64,000 nt of DNA, from contig CM021312.1 in assembly GCA_010645155.1 (NCBI GenBank), positions 4,853,158-4,917,157 on the forward strand, in the 5' to 3' direction. The first letter of the stretch is position 1, and each line of letters begins with the position of its first letter. The stretch is from Tigriopus japonicus. Taxonomy: Eukaryota > Arthropoda > Copepoda > Harpacticoida > Harpacticidae. The translations under genes were made by a program, and so were the position numbers. The notes beneath the pieces were generated by a model. That model was not told the DNA's origin. It searched no databases and saw only the letters and a list, made by a program, of their open reading frames with translations. Positions 46,850-58,100 of the stretch are shown here, one piece after another.

Positions 46850-48664
46850 CCTCTTGTTTGGTCTTTCGAGAATGCCGATCAAAAAGGCCGTTGAAAATAG
46901 ATCCGCGAAATAGATTTCCGAAATATTTGAGAACAACACTGCTATTAGTACATCTAAGACTTAAATCAAAGTAATTTTTTCAAATATTTATTTTTAAGTG
47001 CGTTTTAAGTAACATAAAAGTGTTTTTGCCCGTGAATTCAAATAAACCTCTGCATTGCATTCACATCGGAAAAGCGGTCTCAAAAGTTTTTGGAATTTCA
47101 AAATGACTTTTTGAGCTCAAAAATGCACCGTGCTCCTTTATCTAAGACCAGACTGGAAAAAATCGCTTGGATTGGGCAGAACATATTTAAGATCCTTAAT
47201 TTGCCTTCACAGCAAGTACAATTGTTCTTGCAAGATAAAAAAACTCTCATATTAACTTAAATGATATTGTGCAGCTGACTGAAAATGTGTTCTTGGCACG
47301 AAAATCGTCCAACGAAATGAGAAAACAACTGCAACCATTGCAATTGGTTCTGAAAAGTGTACTAATCCACGTCTATCTTGTTCTAATTTCGGCCTAAATA
47401 CTCCAATTAACAATCCAAACTTGCGTCAGACTTGGGAACTTGACGTTCCCAAGAAACCCAGGATGCGTGATTTTTTGAGTTATTTTAGTTTGTCAGACCC
47501 ATCAGCTCAGGCATCTTGTGATTATTCCTACCGTACAGCCCAATCTTTGTTTTTCAACTTTCAAGGTGACAAGCAAGCAAGTCAACCCAGCACCTTGGGT
47601 CCTTACCAATGCTGGTATTTATGTTCTTGCTCCCTCATCTCCACTCTTTGAGACGACATAGGCGATCCTAAAACTGAGGATGATGATGAGTTCAAAGAAG
47701 CAAAAGGTGCCTTCTTCATCACTAGACTCTATCCTCATCAAACTGTTCAACATTGGAGCCTCATTTGGCTCCATATGAGGGGAAAATTTCCTGATCAATT
47801 CTCCCTATCTCCTTCCACATTAGACAACCTTGGGTCGCACTAAATCGATCGATTTTAAGCAAGTTTGTCTTGAGAATTTGCACGCTTTGGACTCGTCGCG
47901 TGAGGTATGTTTTTGATCAAAACATTTGCACTTAGAACTAAGGACTTCCATAAAAATGGTTGGTTCACACTGGGTGTGAGTAAAAGTTGCACGCTATGAA
48001 AGAGCGACTGGAGGGAGGAAAAGTGCAACAATTAAATCATAAACTTGAATGAAGTCATTTCTTGGTACAATAAAGCTTTGAGTTGTGGCCCACAATCACG
48101 CACATTACCCTAGCTAATGCATAAATGAGGAATATAAGTCGAGCCTGAAGAAGGTCGTCGTTCTTTATTTGACTAACTTTATTTTCCAAGTGGCAAACTG
48201 TGTTTGTGTGTACTTCATATGGTCTCTCAAAACATTTCCTCACTTATTGCTCAGGTTCAAGTTAGGAAAAGGTGGATAATTATGTAGGTAGATATTTATA
48301 TAATGAATAAATAAGTCGATAGGTGAGTGTATGGTGCTCGGTGCAGTTTGAACGACTTTTGTTCCCCATCATCACTTTGAAGGGAGGACTCGTCTAGTTC
48401 AGTCAAAAAGATCACTTTCGGGTGGACAGAAATGATTTACACATGAAGAAGCTTCTTATTGTCACACTCGGGAATAGGCCTGGTTGGCTTGGTAAATCAA
48501 TCACTTGCCCAACCGGTCCGTCAATGGAAAACAATCACGCAACGTTTGTCGTCGTCATCATCCATATCAATGTGAGACACGTGATTTTTGAACTTGTTTT
48601 CTCGTGTTTTGATGTGCCCGCGCTTCTTGACGCGGATGATTGAGAGTTTTTCAACGCAAACTCT
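46850..48664. other. Downstream of the SOD-repeat gene; nothing recognised
   Basis: No gene or element is supported. No AATAAA lies close to the stop codon of the minus-strand SOD-repeat gene. The nearest clear candidate on that strand is several hundred bases away, so the 3' UTR limit is unknown. Confidence 0.4.
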
Positions 48665-51600
48665 TCAGTTCTGGTGAATGAACAGTCTTACAAGTACGAT
48701 TGTGATTAGGCCAAAGATGAGGTTTGCACTGGGAGAGCAGGAATTGCCCGCAGAAAGACTAGAATACAAGTCATTGCTGGTACCACGAATTTGGTTTTTG
48801 ATACTATCACTGCCACACTCTTTGTACCCCAACTTGGTCTTCCTGAGAGGGTCAGGTACAAACCCAGGAATGGGGATGGAGGGCGAATCGAGACGACCCG
48901 TCCTCAATAGTTGGCCAAAGTCCTGCTCCAATTTGTTGGCATAAGGACCCGTGAAATGGAGTCTGATCTTGACGCATTTCCCATTGTACAAAGTCTTTGT
49001 AGCTCGGGCATCTAAATACAGGAACCATTCTGGAACTCCCATGATGGCCTGGACCTCTTCCATGAAGGTGGCGAGATTGAACCGGGACTTGACCTCAATG
49101 GAGGCAAACTTGACAATATCTTTATCCTCTTCAATGTTGGCACAAGCCATTTTATCCGGTGACCCATCAGGCCCATGGATGATGATAGACTTGCCAATGG
49201 CGTTCTTGAACCAATCCCCGGTCAATGGAAGGTTCACGTCGTTGATGACTAGAGCTTTGCCACCCACACTCAGTGTGGTGCCCAATCGACCCGACAAATC
49301 CCCAATTTCACACCGCAATGGAATATCCGGTCCACATTCCTCAGAGTAGAAGCCATGATCATTAGGATCTGCCAATTGGATGAAAGTGGGGTTCCACCGA
49401 TAGCCAGCAGCTGTGCAGCGAGCTCCTTCAAATTTGATGCTGGCATCATGACCCACTGGATTGACCCAGATTGACCAATTGTGCCCACTTGTGAAGTCCT
49501 TATTAGTCTTGCCCGGATGCTTGAGTCTCACCACGATGGATGTATCTGTGGAGCTGCCATCATAATAGACAACCTGGCTGAAGCGAATGTAGCCCCACGC
49601 AAAGCCATTAGGATGGTGGAAGGACGCCACTGCCTTAATTTCACGGGCCTCATCGGGGTCAAACCCCCATCCAATTGAAGCACAAGCCCATCGTTCGCCT
49701 TTAAACTTCTTGTGAATCACAATGCTTCGACCTACGATACTGTTCAGGCCAAAAAGAGGCAGATTGGAGTCATTAAAGATTCCACGAATCTCATTCTTTC
49801 CCTCCAAAGAGCCGTATTTCCCACTCAGATCGCCAATTTCATACTGATCAGGGGTGCCTTCGCCGGGCTTTGGACTGGCACTGGCATCATAATTAAAGGG
49901 GTTGAAATGGCCCCCAACAGCATCACCAGTGCACGGAAACTCTAAATGATCTTGGACGGGGATGAGATGAACATGATAAGCATACGCCTCCTGGTCCAAA
50001 CCCTCAAGATCAACCAGAGTGTGAGCTAATGACTTGCCAGTGTCTTGAATGAACTCCAACTTGCCATCAACCGGTGGAGGTATGACCCCATTACCAAACC
50101 AATCCTGTGCCACTGCTTTGTGTCGATATTGGCGATAGATACCAGTGCATGCCATTCGATCACCTCGATGCTCAGGTGCTTTATCATCGTGAATGACAAT
50201 GGACCTCCCAATGATTCCGGTGGGCCCACTCAAGGGTAAGTTGGTGTCGGTGTAAAAACGAAGGGTCTCTTGAATGTCTTTCTTACGCCCGGCCACACTC
50301 AGTCGTCCGAGCTTATTAGCCAGATCACCCAACTCGCATCGGTAAGGTGTGTGGTCATTGACGCATTCATTGTAGACGTTATCTTCCAAATTGACCTCAT
50401 AAGGGTTGAAGTGGTCCATTGCACTGAGACAGCGTCCGGTCCAATTAAAGTAGTCCTTTCCGGGGATGGCAGTGTGGACATGCCAGGGGTGATTTGTGGT
50501 GCCGTTCTTACTGCCATCTGAGTAGACGAGAGACTCGACGAATATCTGAGTATCTGAGAAGGGATCCTCCAACTCCTGTCGGAAGATAATCCTTCCCGCT
50601 ATGGGGTAGGTATACTCAGCCACAGCTGTCATCATCTCGCGATCCACCAAGTCAATATTGGTGCACGCTAAACGGTGAGGCACAGGTATCTCATGAATCA
50701 CAATGGATCGCCCCACAATGGACCATTTTCCAAAAAGAGACAACGTCGGATCGATAAACTCAGCAAAGCGTACATCTTTATCTTGAAAGCTTCCGTACTT
50801 TCCACTGAGATCACCCACTTCGTACTTGTCAAAGCTACCTTGTCCAGGTTTCGGACTAACGGATTTGTCTATGTTGAAGGGATTAAGATGGCCACCAGTG
50901 CGAAGACATCGATTGGCATCTGCTTCCATTTTCTGAGGCACAGGGAATTCGTGAACATGGAATTCGCCTGTGCTATGGTTCAATCCTGTCAGATGAACCC
51001 GAGTCATGGTCGGGTGAAAAGGGGACATTTGCTTGAAGCTGATCTCACCCTTGATCCCGTCCTCCATGAATCCCGCTCGAGCATGACGCACAGGGATACC
51101 ACGAAGTTTTGCACATGAGAAGAAACTGTCTTGGTGGTCTTCATCAAACACAACTAAGAATAGGGCCTGGGTTCCATCAAGTTCCGGCAATGCGATGTCG
51201 ATGTCATTGTGATAGGATTTGGTGAACATACTCTCGGACTTGCCCACACGAACCTTGCCAAATTTTCCCATCAGATCTCCTTCCCTGCATTTTTCTGGGC
51301 TCTCTTCAGAGCAGCCTTCTCCTGATCGATGTTCAGGGTCATACAGAGTCTGAAGGAAATCACAATTCTGTCCATTGACATCCAGAGAGGAGTCTAAGGC
51401 GTCACTAATGTAGATCTTCCAATCATTGGTGGTGGATTTCGTTTCATGCGTGTGAAACAAGTTGGTGAATATTTTCGTCTCGACACCATCACCGAAACTC
51501 ATCGTTGTAAACCACACGGATCCAGCAATGGGCGATGTAAACCTGGCTTCGGCCACCTTCATGGCATTTTGATTCGTATCGGGAAGAATAGTGGCACAAA

Positions 51601-52072
51601 TCCTAGCCGTGGATGGTCCCACCAAGACCAGACTGCGTCCCCAGATGGAATCTTTCCCTCGCAACTGAATTTCTGACGTGGACAATTCAATCACGGGTTG
51701 GTTTTCAGTCGGAAGCATGAGTTTGCCGAGGTGCTCATCAAAATTCACGATAGGCCTTCTGCCCAGCATGCGACTGTCACAGAAATCCTGCACTGTATAG
51801 TCGATCGGGAATTGGTAAATGCCCCATGAATATTCACCAGCATAATCCTCCGATATCGTCAGATTCACCTTGATCTGAACTTCTGAGGGTGATGTTGTCG
51901 TTGTTGTCGATGCGGCGGCTGCAGTTTCTGACTGTTTGAATGAGATGACTCCTCTGACACCATGCTGAGACACATGAGCGAAGAGTTCAAGACATTGGCA
52001 TTGCCAGAGGTGATTGGCCAGCAGGCAAATCACCAGGAAAGTCCAGGTTCGATGACGGGGTGACATCATCAT
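48665..52072 (-). CDS. Copper-only SOD-repeat protein (CSRP type), 1135 aa, probably GPI-anchored
   Basis: A single uninterrupted frame. Residues 1-27 are a signal peptide (basic start, TFLVICLLA core). Six SOD-like repeats follow, roughly 28-163, 175-323, 339-473, 483-645, 668-800 and 813-980. Repeats 3-5 keep all four copper histidines: HVH 372/374, 531/533, 700/702; bridging-type His 395, 554, 722; VIH 460, 628, 787. They also keep the active-site Arg (467, 639, 794) and the Cys pair (389/470, 548/642, 714/797). The two zinc histidines of Cu,Zn-SOD are absent in repeats 3 and 5, and the electrostatic loop is shortened, as in copper-only SODs. Repeat 2 keeps H207/H209, repeat 6 keeps H966, and repeat 1 has none. 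The C-terminus is a small-residue stretch (AGNSCSPSA), then a hydrophobic tail, i.e. a GPI signal. It likely acts on the cell surface in copper binding or superoxide dismutation. An acceptor (tattccag) ending at 52126 suggests a 5' UTR intron. Several SDSG/NxT sites suggest glycosylation. Confidence 0.95.
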   Translation of the reverse strand: MMMSPRHRTWTFLVICLLANHLWQCQCLELFAHVSQHGVRGVISFKQSETAAAASTTTTTSPSEVQIKVNLTISEDYAGEYSWGIYQFPIDYTVQDFCDSRMLGRRPIVNFDEHLGKLMLPTENQPVIELSTSEIQLRGKDSIWGRSLVLVGPSTARICATILPDTNQNAMKVAEARFTSPIAGSVWFTTMSFGDGVETKIFTNLFHTHETKSTTNDWKIYISDALDSSLDVNGQNCDFLQTLYDPEHRSGEGCSEESPEKCREGDLMGKFGKVRVGKSESMFTKSYHNDIDIALPELDGTQALFLVVFDEDHQDSFFSCAKLRGIPVRHARAGFMEDGIKGEISFKQMSPFHPTMTRVHLTGLNHSTGEFHVHEFPVPQKMEADANRCLRTGGHLNPFNIDKSVSPKPGQGSFDKYEVGDLSGKYGSFQDKDVRFAEFIDPTLSLFGKWSIVGRSIVIHEIPVPHRLACTNIDLVDREMMTAVAEYTYPIAGRIIFRQELEDPFSDTQIFVESLVYSDGSKNGTTNHPWHVHTAIPGKDYFNWTGRCLSAMDHFNPYEVNLEDNVYNECVNDHTPYRCELGDLANKLGRLSVAGRKKDIQETLRFYTDTNLPLSGPTGIIGRSIVIHDDKAPEHRGDRMACTGIYRQYRHKAVAQDWFGNGVIPPPVDGKLEFIQDTGKSLAHTLVDLEGLDQEAYAYHVHLIPVQDHLEFPCTGDAVGGHFNPFNYDASASPKPGEGTPDQYEIGDLSGKYGSLEGKNEIRGIFNDSNLPLFGLNSIVGRSIVIHKKFKGERWACASIGWGFDPDEAREIKAVASFHHPNGFAWGYIRFSQVVYYDGSSTDTSIVVRLKHPGKTNKDFTSGHNWSIWVNPVGHDASIKFEGARCTAAGYRWNPTFIQLADPNDHGFYSEECGPDIPLRCEIGDLSGRLGTTLSVGGKALVINDVNLPLTGDWFKNAIGKSIIIHGPDGSPDKMACANIEEDKDIVKFASIEVKSRFNLATFMEEVQAIMGVPEWFLYLDARATKTLYNGKCVKIRLHFTGPYANKLEQDFGQLLRTGRLDSPSIPIPGFVPDPLRKTKLGYKECGSDSIKNQIRGTSNDLYSSLSAGNSCSPSANLIFGLITIVLVRLFIHQN

Positions 52073-52125
52073 GAAGATGTCGAGAGATCACCAGCCTCGT
52101 CGGGTCATTGAAGAGTCGTGTTCGT

Positions 52126-55100
52126 CTGGAATACAAGAGAGAATGGAGACTCGTTACACGTTGGTATTTCATTGAAAATTGAAATGCATGATCATACTGA
52201 GCACCATGATTGGAGCTAAAGCAAACTACGTAAGACTGGACTCAAACCATTTCAAGCTGAACGATGACTGGCACTTCACGTCTACTTCAGCATTTTCGCA
52301 ATTCCCCAGTCAGAGTGAGTGGATGTCATGAGATAAATCAAGGAGGGTATCCATGGTGTGGTAATGGCTTCAGAACATCCCTTTGCCACTTCACAGGGAA
52401 GAGGATCTACTCATTATCATTTTTGAGGGGAGTAAAAGGACACCTCCATCATCTCGCATTGTCTTCCCATACTTGTCCTTCATCTTCCCAATATTTCATT
52501 GAGCTTACGAACATGAACGTGAAGAAACTAAAGATCCTTCCAAAGGTTGTGTAATGGTTGTCGTTCGTTTCGGTGGTTTAGGGCACCACTTCCCAATGCG
52601 AAACCAATGGCATTTACTCGAGCTTTGGCGACGACTACTCGTTGCCAAACCAAACACTTGATTAGACTTAAAAACTTACATCATGTGCAAATACTCGAGA
52701 TGCATTCAGAGTGACTCAGATTTTCCATGTGAGACCTTGTGGTTTGAAAAAATCAAGCCTCTTGAGTGCACGCAGACAATGATGACGATGAAGATGTCTT
52801 TGTGAACCGTGGTTCGAAGACAACAAGGAAGCTCAAATCGCCTTTGAAGTTCAGTGGGTGGTTTATGCTTATCAGGAAAGAATTTAAGGGCACGAAAAAA
52901 CCTCTTCTCATCATCCACTCAACAACAGCTTCAGCAAACAATTCGGGTAGAAAAAAACAACTAAAAGCTAGCAAAATCGTTCCCTCGGCGCTGAGAAACC
53001 TGTTTCATTTCCCGTCTTGCTGTTCATTCCAAAGCACCACGCCTTGGACATGTCCTCGTTGAGTAGGAACATTTCTCTCAAAAGGCCCCTCTAACTCTGC
53101 CCTCAAGAGAGTGTCTCAGAGATACGTACGTACGTAAGTATAACTCAAGCCTGAGGTAATGAAATAATTTCTTCCGGAATTTGCCAAAACTTGTGTCGCA
53201 ACGTGATAAACAGAGCACACAAAGGTGTACGAACGTTCGTTCACCAGTTTGGCACGGACTCTGTGCTCGAATGATCAGATGACGAAAGGGTTTGCGTTCA
53301 AGGAGTCGTTTTGGAACCTGTCCATAGTTTGGGTAGTCTTTAGCAACAATTACTCTCGAGTCCCCAATCCACGAGTAAGAATCAGATGCACGAAAGATAC
53401 CTAAACCTTGCTAGATGGCGATAAAACACCCGCAATTGCAGTATGGAACAAGGGGGGCCGAAATCTTCAGCAGTTTTTAGCCGTACTCGTTCGTGAGTGG
53501 GCTTGCCAGGAGCCAAAAGAAATGGATCCGGCTTTGAAAAGCCCACAAAGGGAGAATAATCTGGGGGATGGCAATGGATGGACTTATTGCTGGTGTGTCT
53601 TTGCACACCCACCGTTTTTTTCAGCTTCTTCCACTACTTAATGGACACTCCCAGAAGTAGTAAATGCACGATAATTATTCAAGTTATTCTTGGGAAAAAG
53701 AGGCGATGACAAGCCAAACCGTCAAACCTCGCTCAAAAGTCACTTTGCCAATGAAGGAGGCACCGAAGAAGACGAAGACGATGATGATGATGTAGACTTG
53801 GTGGGGATGATGGTGTGAATGTAGAAATATGAGCTCTCACACAATCACTCACAGACTCACTTACTCATACAGACTCATTCTTCGTCAGAACGTGAGGTTT
53901 CATTAATTTATCAAATTCTTCAAAGACGCCATTTTGCTCAATGTTGGCTATTCACTTATCCTGCTATTATGAAATAATAGGAACTCTTTCTTTTCTTATG
54001 GCCAACGGCCAGTCCAACATTATCATCTCAATTTTGAACACAGCACAACATCCATCCACTCCTCTTCAATGGTCACAATGATGGGCTTTAATAAGCTAGG
54101 AATTAATTACCCGAGAGCGATTAAAACTTTCGAGTAACGAGTACTTACCCGTACAAATCGCCGGGACTGCTTCAAGTGATTTATAATTGATAGAAACCCT
54201 CACTAGAATTCGTTTAAATGCCAGTTCCGGAGCTAAGGCGCAAAAGTCAGCTGTTACCAAGGAAGAAAACGTCGAATCTCGTGTATGTGCATCAAAACAC
54301 TCGACAATGCGCAGATACATGGATTATCTAGGGCACTTTGCCAATTTCAAGTGTTCGGGCAAGGGTTAGACTACAAATATACCGGGTGCTGCGAAAATAT
54401 CACAACAATAACCTTTGGCATATTTGTTTCTGCCTTGGAATTTGAATCCACACACGAACCAACTGGAACTAACATCATTTAAAACAAGTATGTTGTGCCA
54501 TTTGCCCTACCCTATGAACCATCTTCATTGGCAATGAACCTGTCCGAGCTTTTAACACTTTCCACTCATGTTTATGTCATTCAAATCACAGTAAACCAAA
54601 AGAACCTAATGCTTGAACATCACATTTCAATATTGCAATGTGTTCAGAGGTTCAAATTTTGTTCGTTTTTTTTGTTTTGTTTTGGGGTTCTTCATTTGCT
54701 TGTGATGTGTTTTCTAGCTCAAAATCCCAGAAATATTACCAAATACAACGACTAAAATCAATATTCGGTGGTCATCAAGAGGAAATTAAAATCCCCTTCA
54801 CGTTAAGACCGAGAAACATTTTTGTAGAACTTTTAAGTGTCCTTTCTAAGATCAAGAAAATTTCTCTAATAATCATGAAATTTGAAAACTCAAAGCATGA
54901 CACATGCAAGCATTCATCGCAAAAATAAAGAAACAAAACTACCATAAAACTGTCCATTTACTCAAAGACGTCCCTGTATACAGTAGCACGCTTTGATTGA
55001 TTGTCTATGGAGCGCCAAACCGAAAGTTCTTACTTACGGTAGGCGGAACGGATATGATGGGAGTTACAAATTGAAAATCCATGATGCAGCTATCAGCGCA

Positions 55101-58100
55101 TCATAAAGTGCGGAATCATTGCAACCGCATAAAACTAATTAGTCTTTGACGCGCATACAGGTATGGAGAAGTAGAAAGGTTAAGCATAGCTTAGGGCCAA
55201 TGATTGGCCATCCTGGCAGCTCATAGATCTTCGCAAGTCGACTCCTGCACTTTTGACCGACGATCTGATCGCTGAATATTCACGGAATGGATCTTAATAA
55301 CCATGCAATCGAGAGCAATTACAAGTCAAGAGTCCAGGCCATATCAACAAGATTGATCCAGTCTCAACCTGCCATTGGAAATAATTGACGGGCTTGGGTT
55401 CACGTAGATGGGAATCTGAGAAACCTCTTTAGCACTTAAGTGGCCAAAGCGAGCAGACTCTGATTGATATCGAGAAAACGATTACCCTCAGGCACATGTC
55501 CTGATTACTAGATTCGGGAGATGGTGGGATGTGAAAACATACGGATATTTTTCGTTTTCGATTTCGGTATTTGCGACATCTCAGGAGGCCTCTCAAGGCC
55601 TATGGTTGGGCTTCAGATCGTAATTTACAGGTTGCGACTCCCGCATTCAAGGGTCTGTTTTTACATCCGTTCACTTGAAAACTCAATCCCATCGAGGATG
55701 GATGAGTTTTGTCGAATTGAAATTTGAGGTTAATAGGAGCATGCTCAATTAATTTATATCTAGGTTCAATTAATGGTGTACAGGTAGTCTTATGCATTAA
55801 ATGATAAAGCTCTCAATTTCTTTTTAAAAAATCCAAAAATGAATCGCTTCAAAAAATTGGACATTAAATGGATTCAGGGAAACCCCGCATAATCCATAGT
55901 TTGACGCACTGAACGCATTAAACTATGCTAAAAAGGGGTTCTTTTCACAGTTTACTTTTCAGGTTCGTCATACTCGTATTAACGTTTGAACCAACCAAGG
56001 GCCTCGTCATTTAGAACAAGAAGCCTACAGAAGCCACACTTTAAACAAGATATTTCCCCATGTATCGATTTTGCGAACCTCTTCTCCGTTTTATCTCCTC
56101 TTGAATAGCCCGTGCCCTCTTCAAGAATGGGTTATACCATTTTGCCGTTCTGAGCAAACTGAGTTTCCAAGCGTCAACTTTTTAACTGGTTGTAAGCACC
56201 TTGAACAATGCGCTTGTTCGCCATTTAGGATCCAGAATGGGGATTCCTAGCAAACCATCATTTTTTTAACACCCCTGGACCATCCTGACATGATTCCTTG
56301 TCCCCTCTTTCTAAGCGTTGCAAAGGAATCTCCATTCTTCTTCAATCATTAGGTTCCCCTAGGACACAATCGTAAAGAAATGCGAGATTTGTGCGAATCC
56401 TGGTATATTTCATCTGTGGACGAGATGCCAAAGGTCAACCTTCACGCCACAGGGACACCAAAATATGGGGAAATGCCACGACGTGAGATTAGCAGTGGGT
56501 CATCAATTACACAAATGTACCCATGAGAACGTGTTTAACTGGTTATTTGTTTTCCACGCTAAAACAATGAGGCCAAGATACAAAACTGGCGGAGAATTGA
56601 AAACAAAGCGGCATCAGCAGGGTGACCATTCTTAAACTTTGTTGAAAAGTCTCATTTCCCATATTGTTAATGACCAGTAGGGATATTCAAAAGTCATCTT
56701 TGGCACAAGTTGTGAGAAGCCTGCAGAACAATCGCTGTTTTATTGCAAAGGCAAATTTATAGCTGGAAGTATTTGCGGAACGAATTTCATTCTCAAACTG
56801 CCGGAGATGTGGTTTTCGTTCAGTATCAGTCGGCATATTAAATATATGTGTATGTGTGCGAGCAAGATTAGCGGGATGATATCATCCACGCACCTACAGG
56901 TGGTGGATGTTCGAATACATCATGGGCAATTGAATTGGCTTTATCATAAATCTTGAGATGATTTTTTAAAACGTCCAGATTGACTGCCAGGCTCCCAAGT
57001 CTCAAACAGGCATCTCAGAACGAGCAAATAAGGTCAGAACAGAAGCAGATTGAATCCATTGGGTCTATTAATCTTCGATTCCCATCTTTTTCTTTTGAAG
57101 AATCATTACCAATATGATAGATCTTGATTTCAAGCGCTGCTCCTCGGGAGATAAATTACTTTTCAAGCACTTTAATACGCTTGTCAGATAAGGAGAAAAC
57201 AAATATATAGCAGATGACAAGACAAAATTATTCCCGCCGTGTATTTCTATATACCATTTTCGACTCATGGTCAAATCTCCCAAGGCGACCTAAATGGCGA
57301 TCCGAATCGGCGTTTGAGTGGAAACACAATATTGAAACATTCGGTCAAGCCAAAAGGACCAGGAATTTTCGATTCGTTCGACAGACTCAAAATATTGTGA
57401 ATTTTGGCATTCTTTCCAACTGATCAAGCAAAGAGACAATTTCTGTCGAGAGGTTCCTCGGCATTTCTATTTCCTAGTTCCAATAACCAAATCTGTTCCT
57501 CAAATGCAGTTTAATCTTGTTTTTTAAGGCTTGATGGTTTGGCGAAAACGACGATGATGATGATGAAGTGCATGCATCCGTTCATCCATCTAACCGTCCA
57601 AGATCGGCTAATTCTTCTTTGAGTTCAAGCGATTATCGGCAAGCTTCTTCAGAATCAGAAGTGCATCTCCAACAAAAAACCAAATTTTGGAGATTGAGGG
57701 CAAATCTTTATGACCGGAAATTGGAAGCCAAGGATATTCCGACGAGTGGAACCCACGCACTTTTGTTTAGATACAACCGTACGTTTGAACAACATTAGTA
57801 GTGGTATAAGTTAATAAGCCAGATTGCGTGCATATAATGTATCCTCCAACGTTTATATCGAAATAGTCGCACCATTACGCACAATAAGCCATGAAGAGCT
57901 TCTTTCCTAATGATTATGCGTTAGTATACTTGACGCTGACACACACAGACCAAGTCACCAAGTAATTATGGCCATAAAGTTTATCTAATGTTCACCTTAA
58001 GACGACTGTCTTGTTATTGTCGCCAGATTCCCACAATTTTGAATCCCCTGTCAATAAAAGAGGACCTTGTGACAATGAAAGTTTTCCATCTGCGTATCCA

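Noticed and set aside
50675..51118. 147-codon plus-strand frame and other plus-strand frames from 48678 to 51676
   Set aside because: Antisense shadows of the 1135-codon SOD-repeat gene.
52766..53062. 98-codon frame upstream of the SOD-repeat gene
   Set aside because: On the opposite strand, with no domain or splice partner; its acidic start comes from a GAT-like simple repeat.
57568..57798. 76-codon Ser-rich frame after a GAT microsatellite
   Set aside because: An in-frame stop lies just upstream, the best acceptor (ttttttaag) leads into a different frame, and no partner exon was found.
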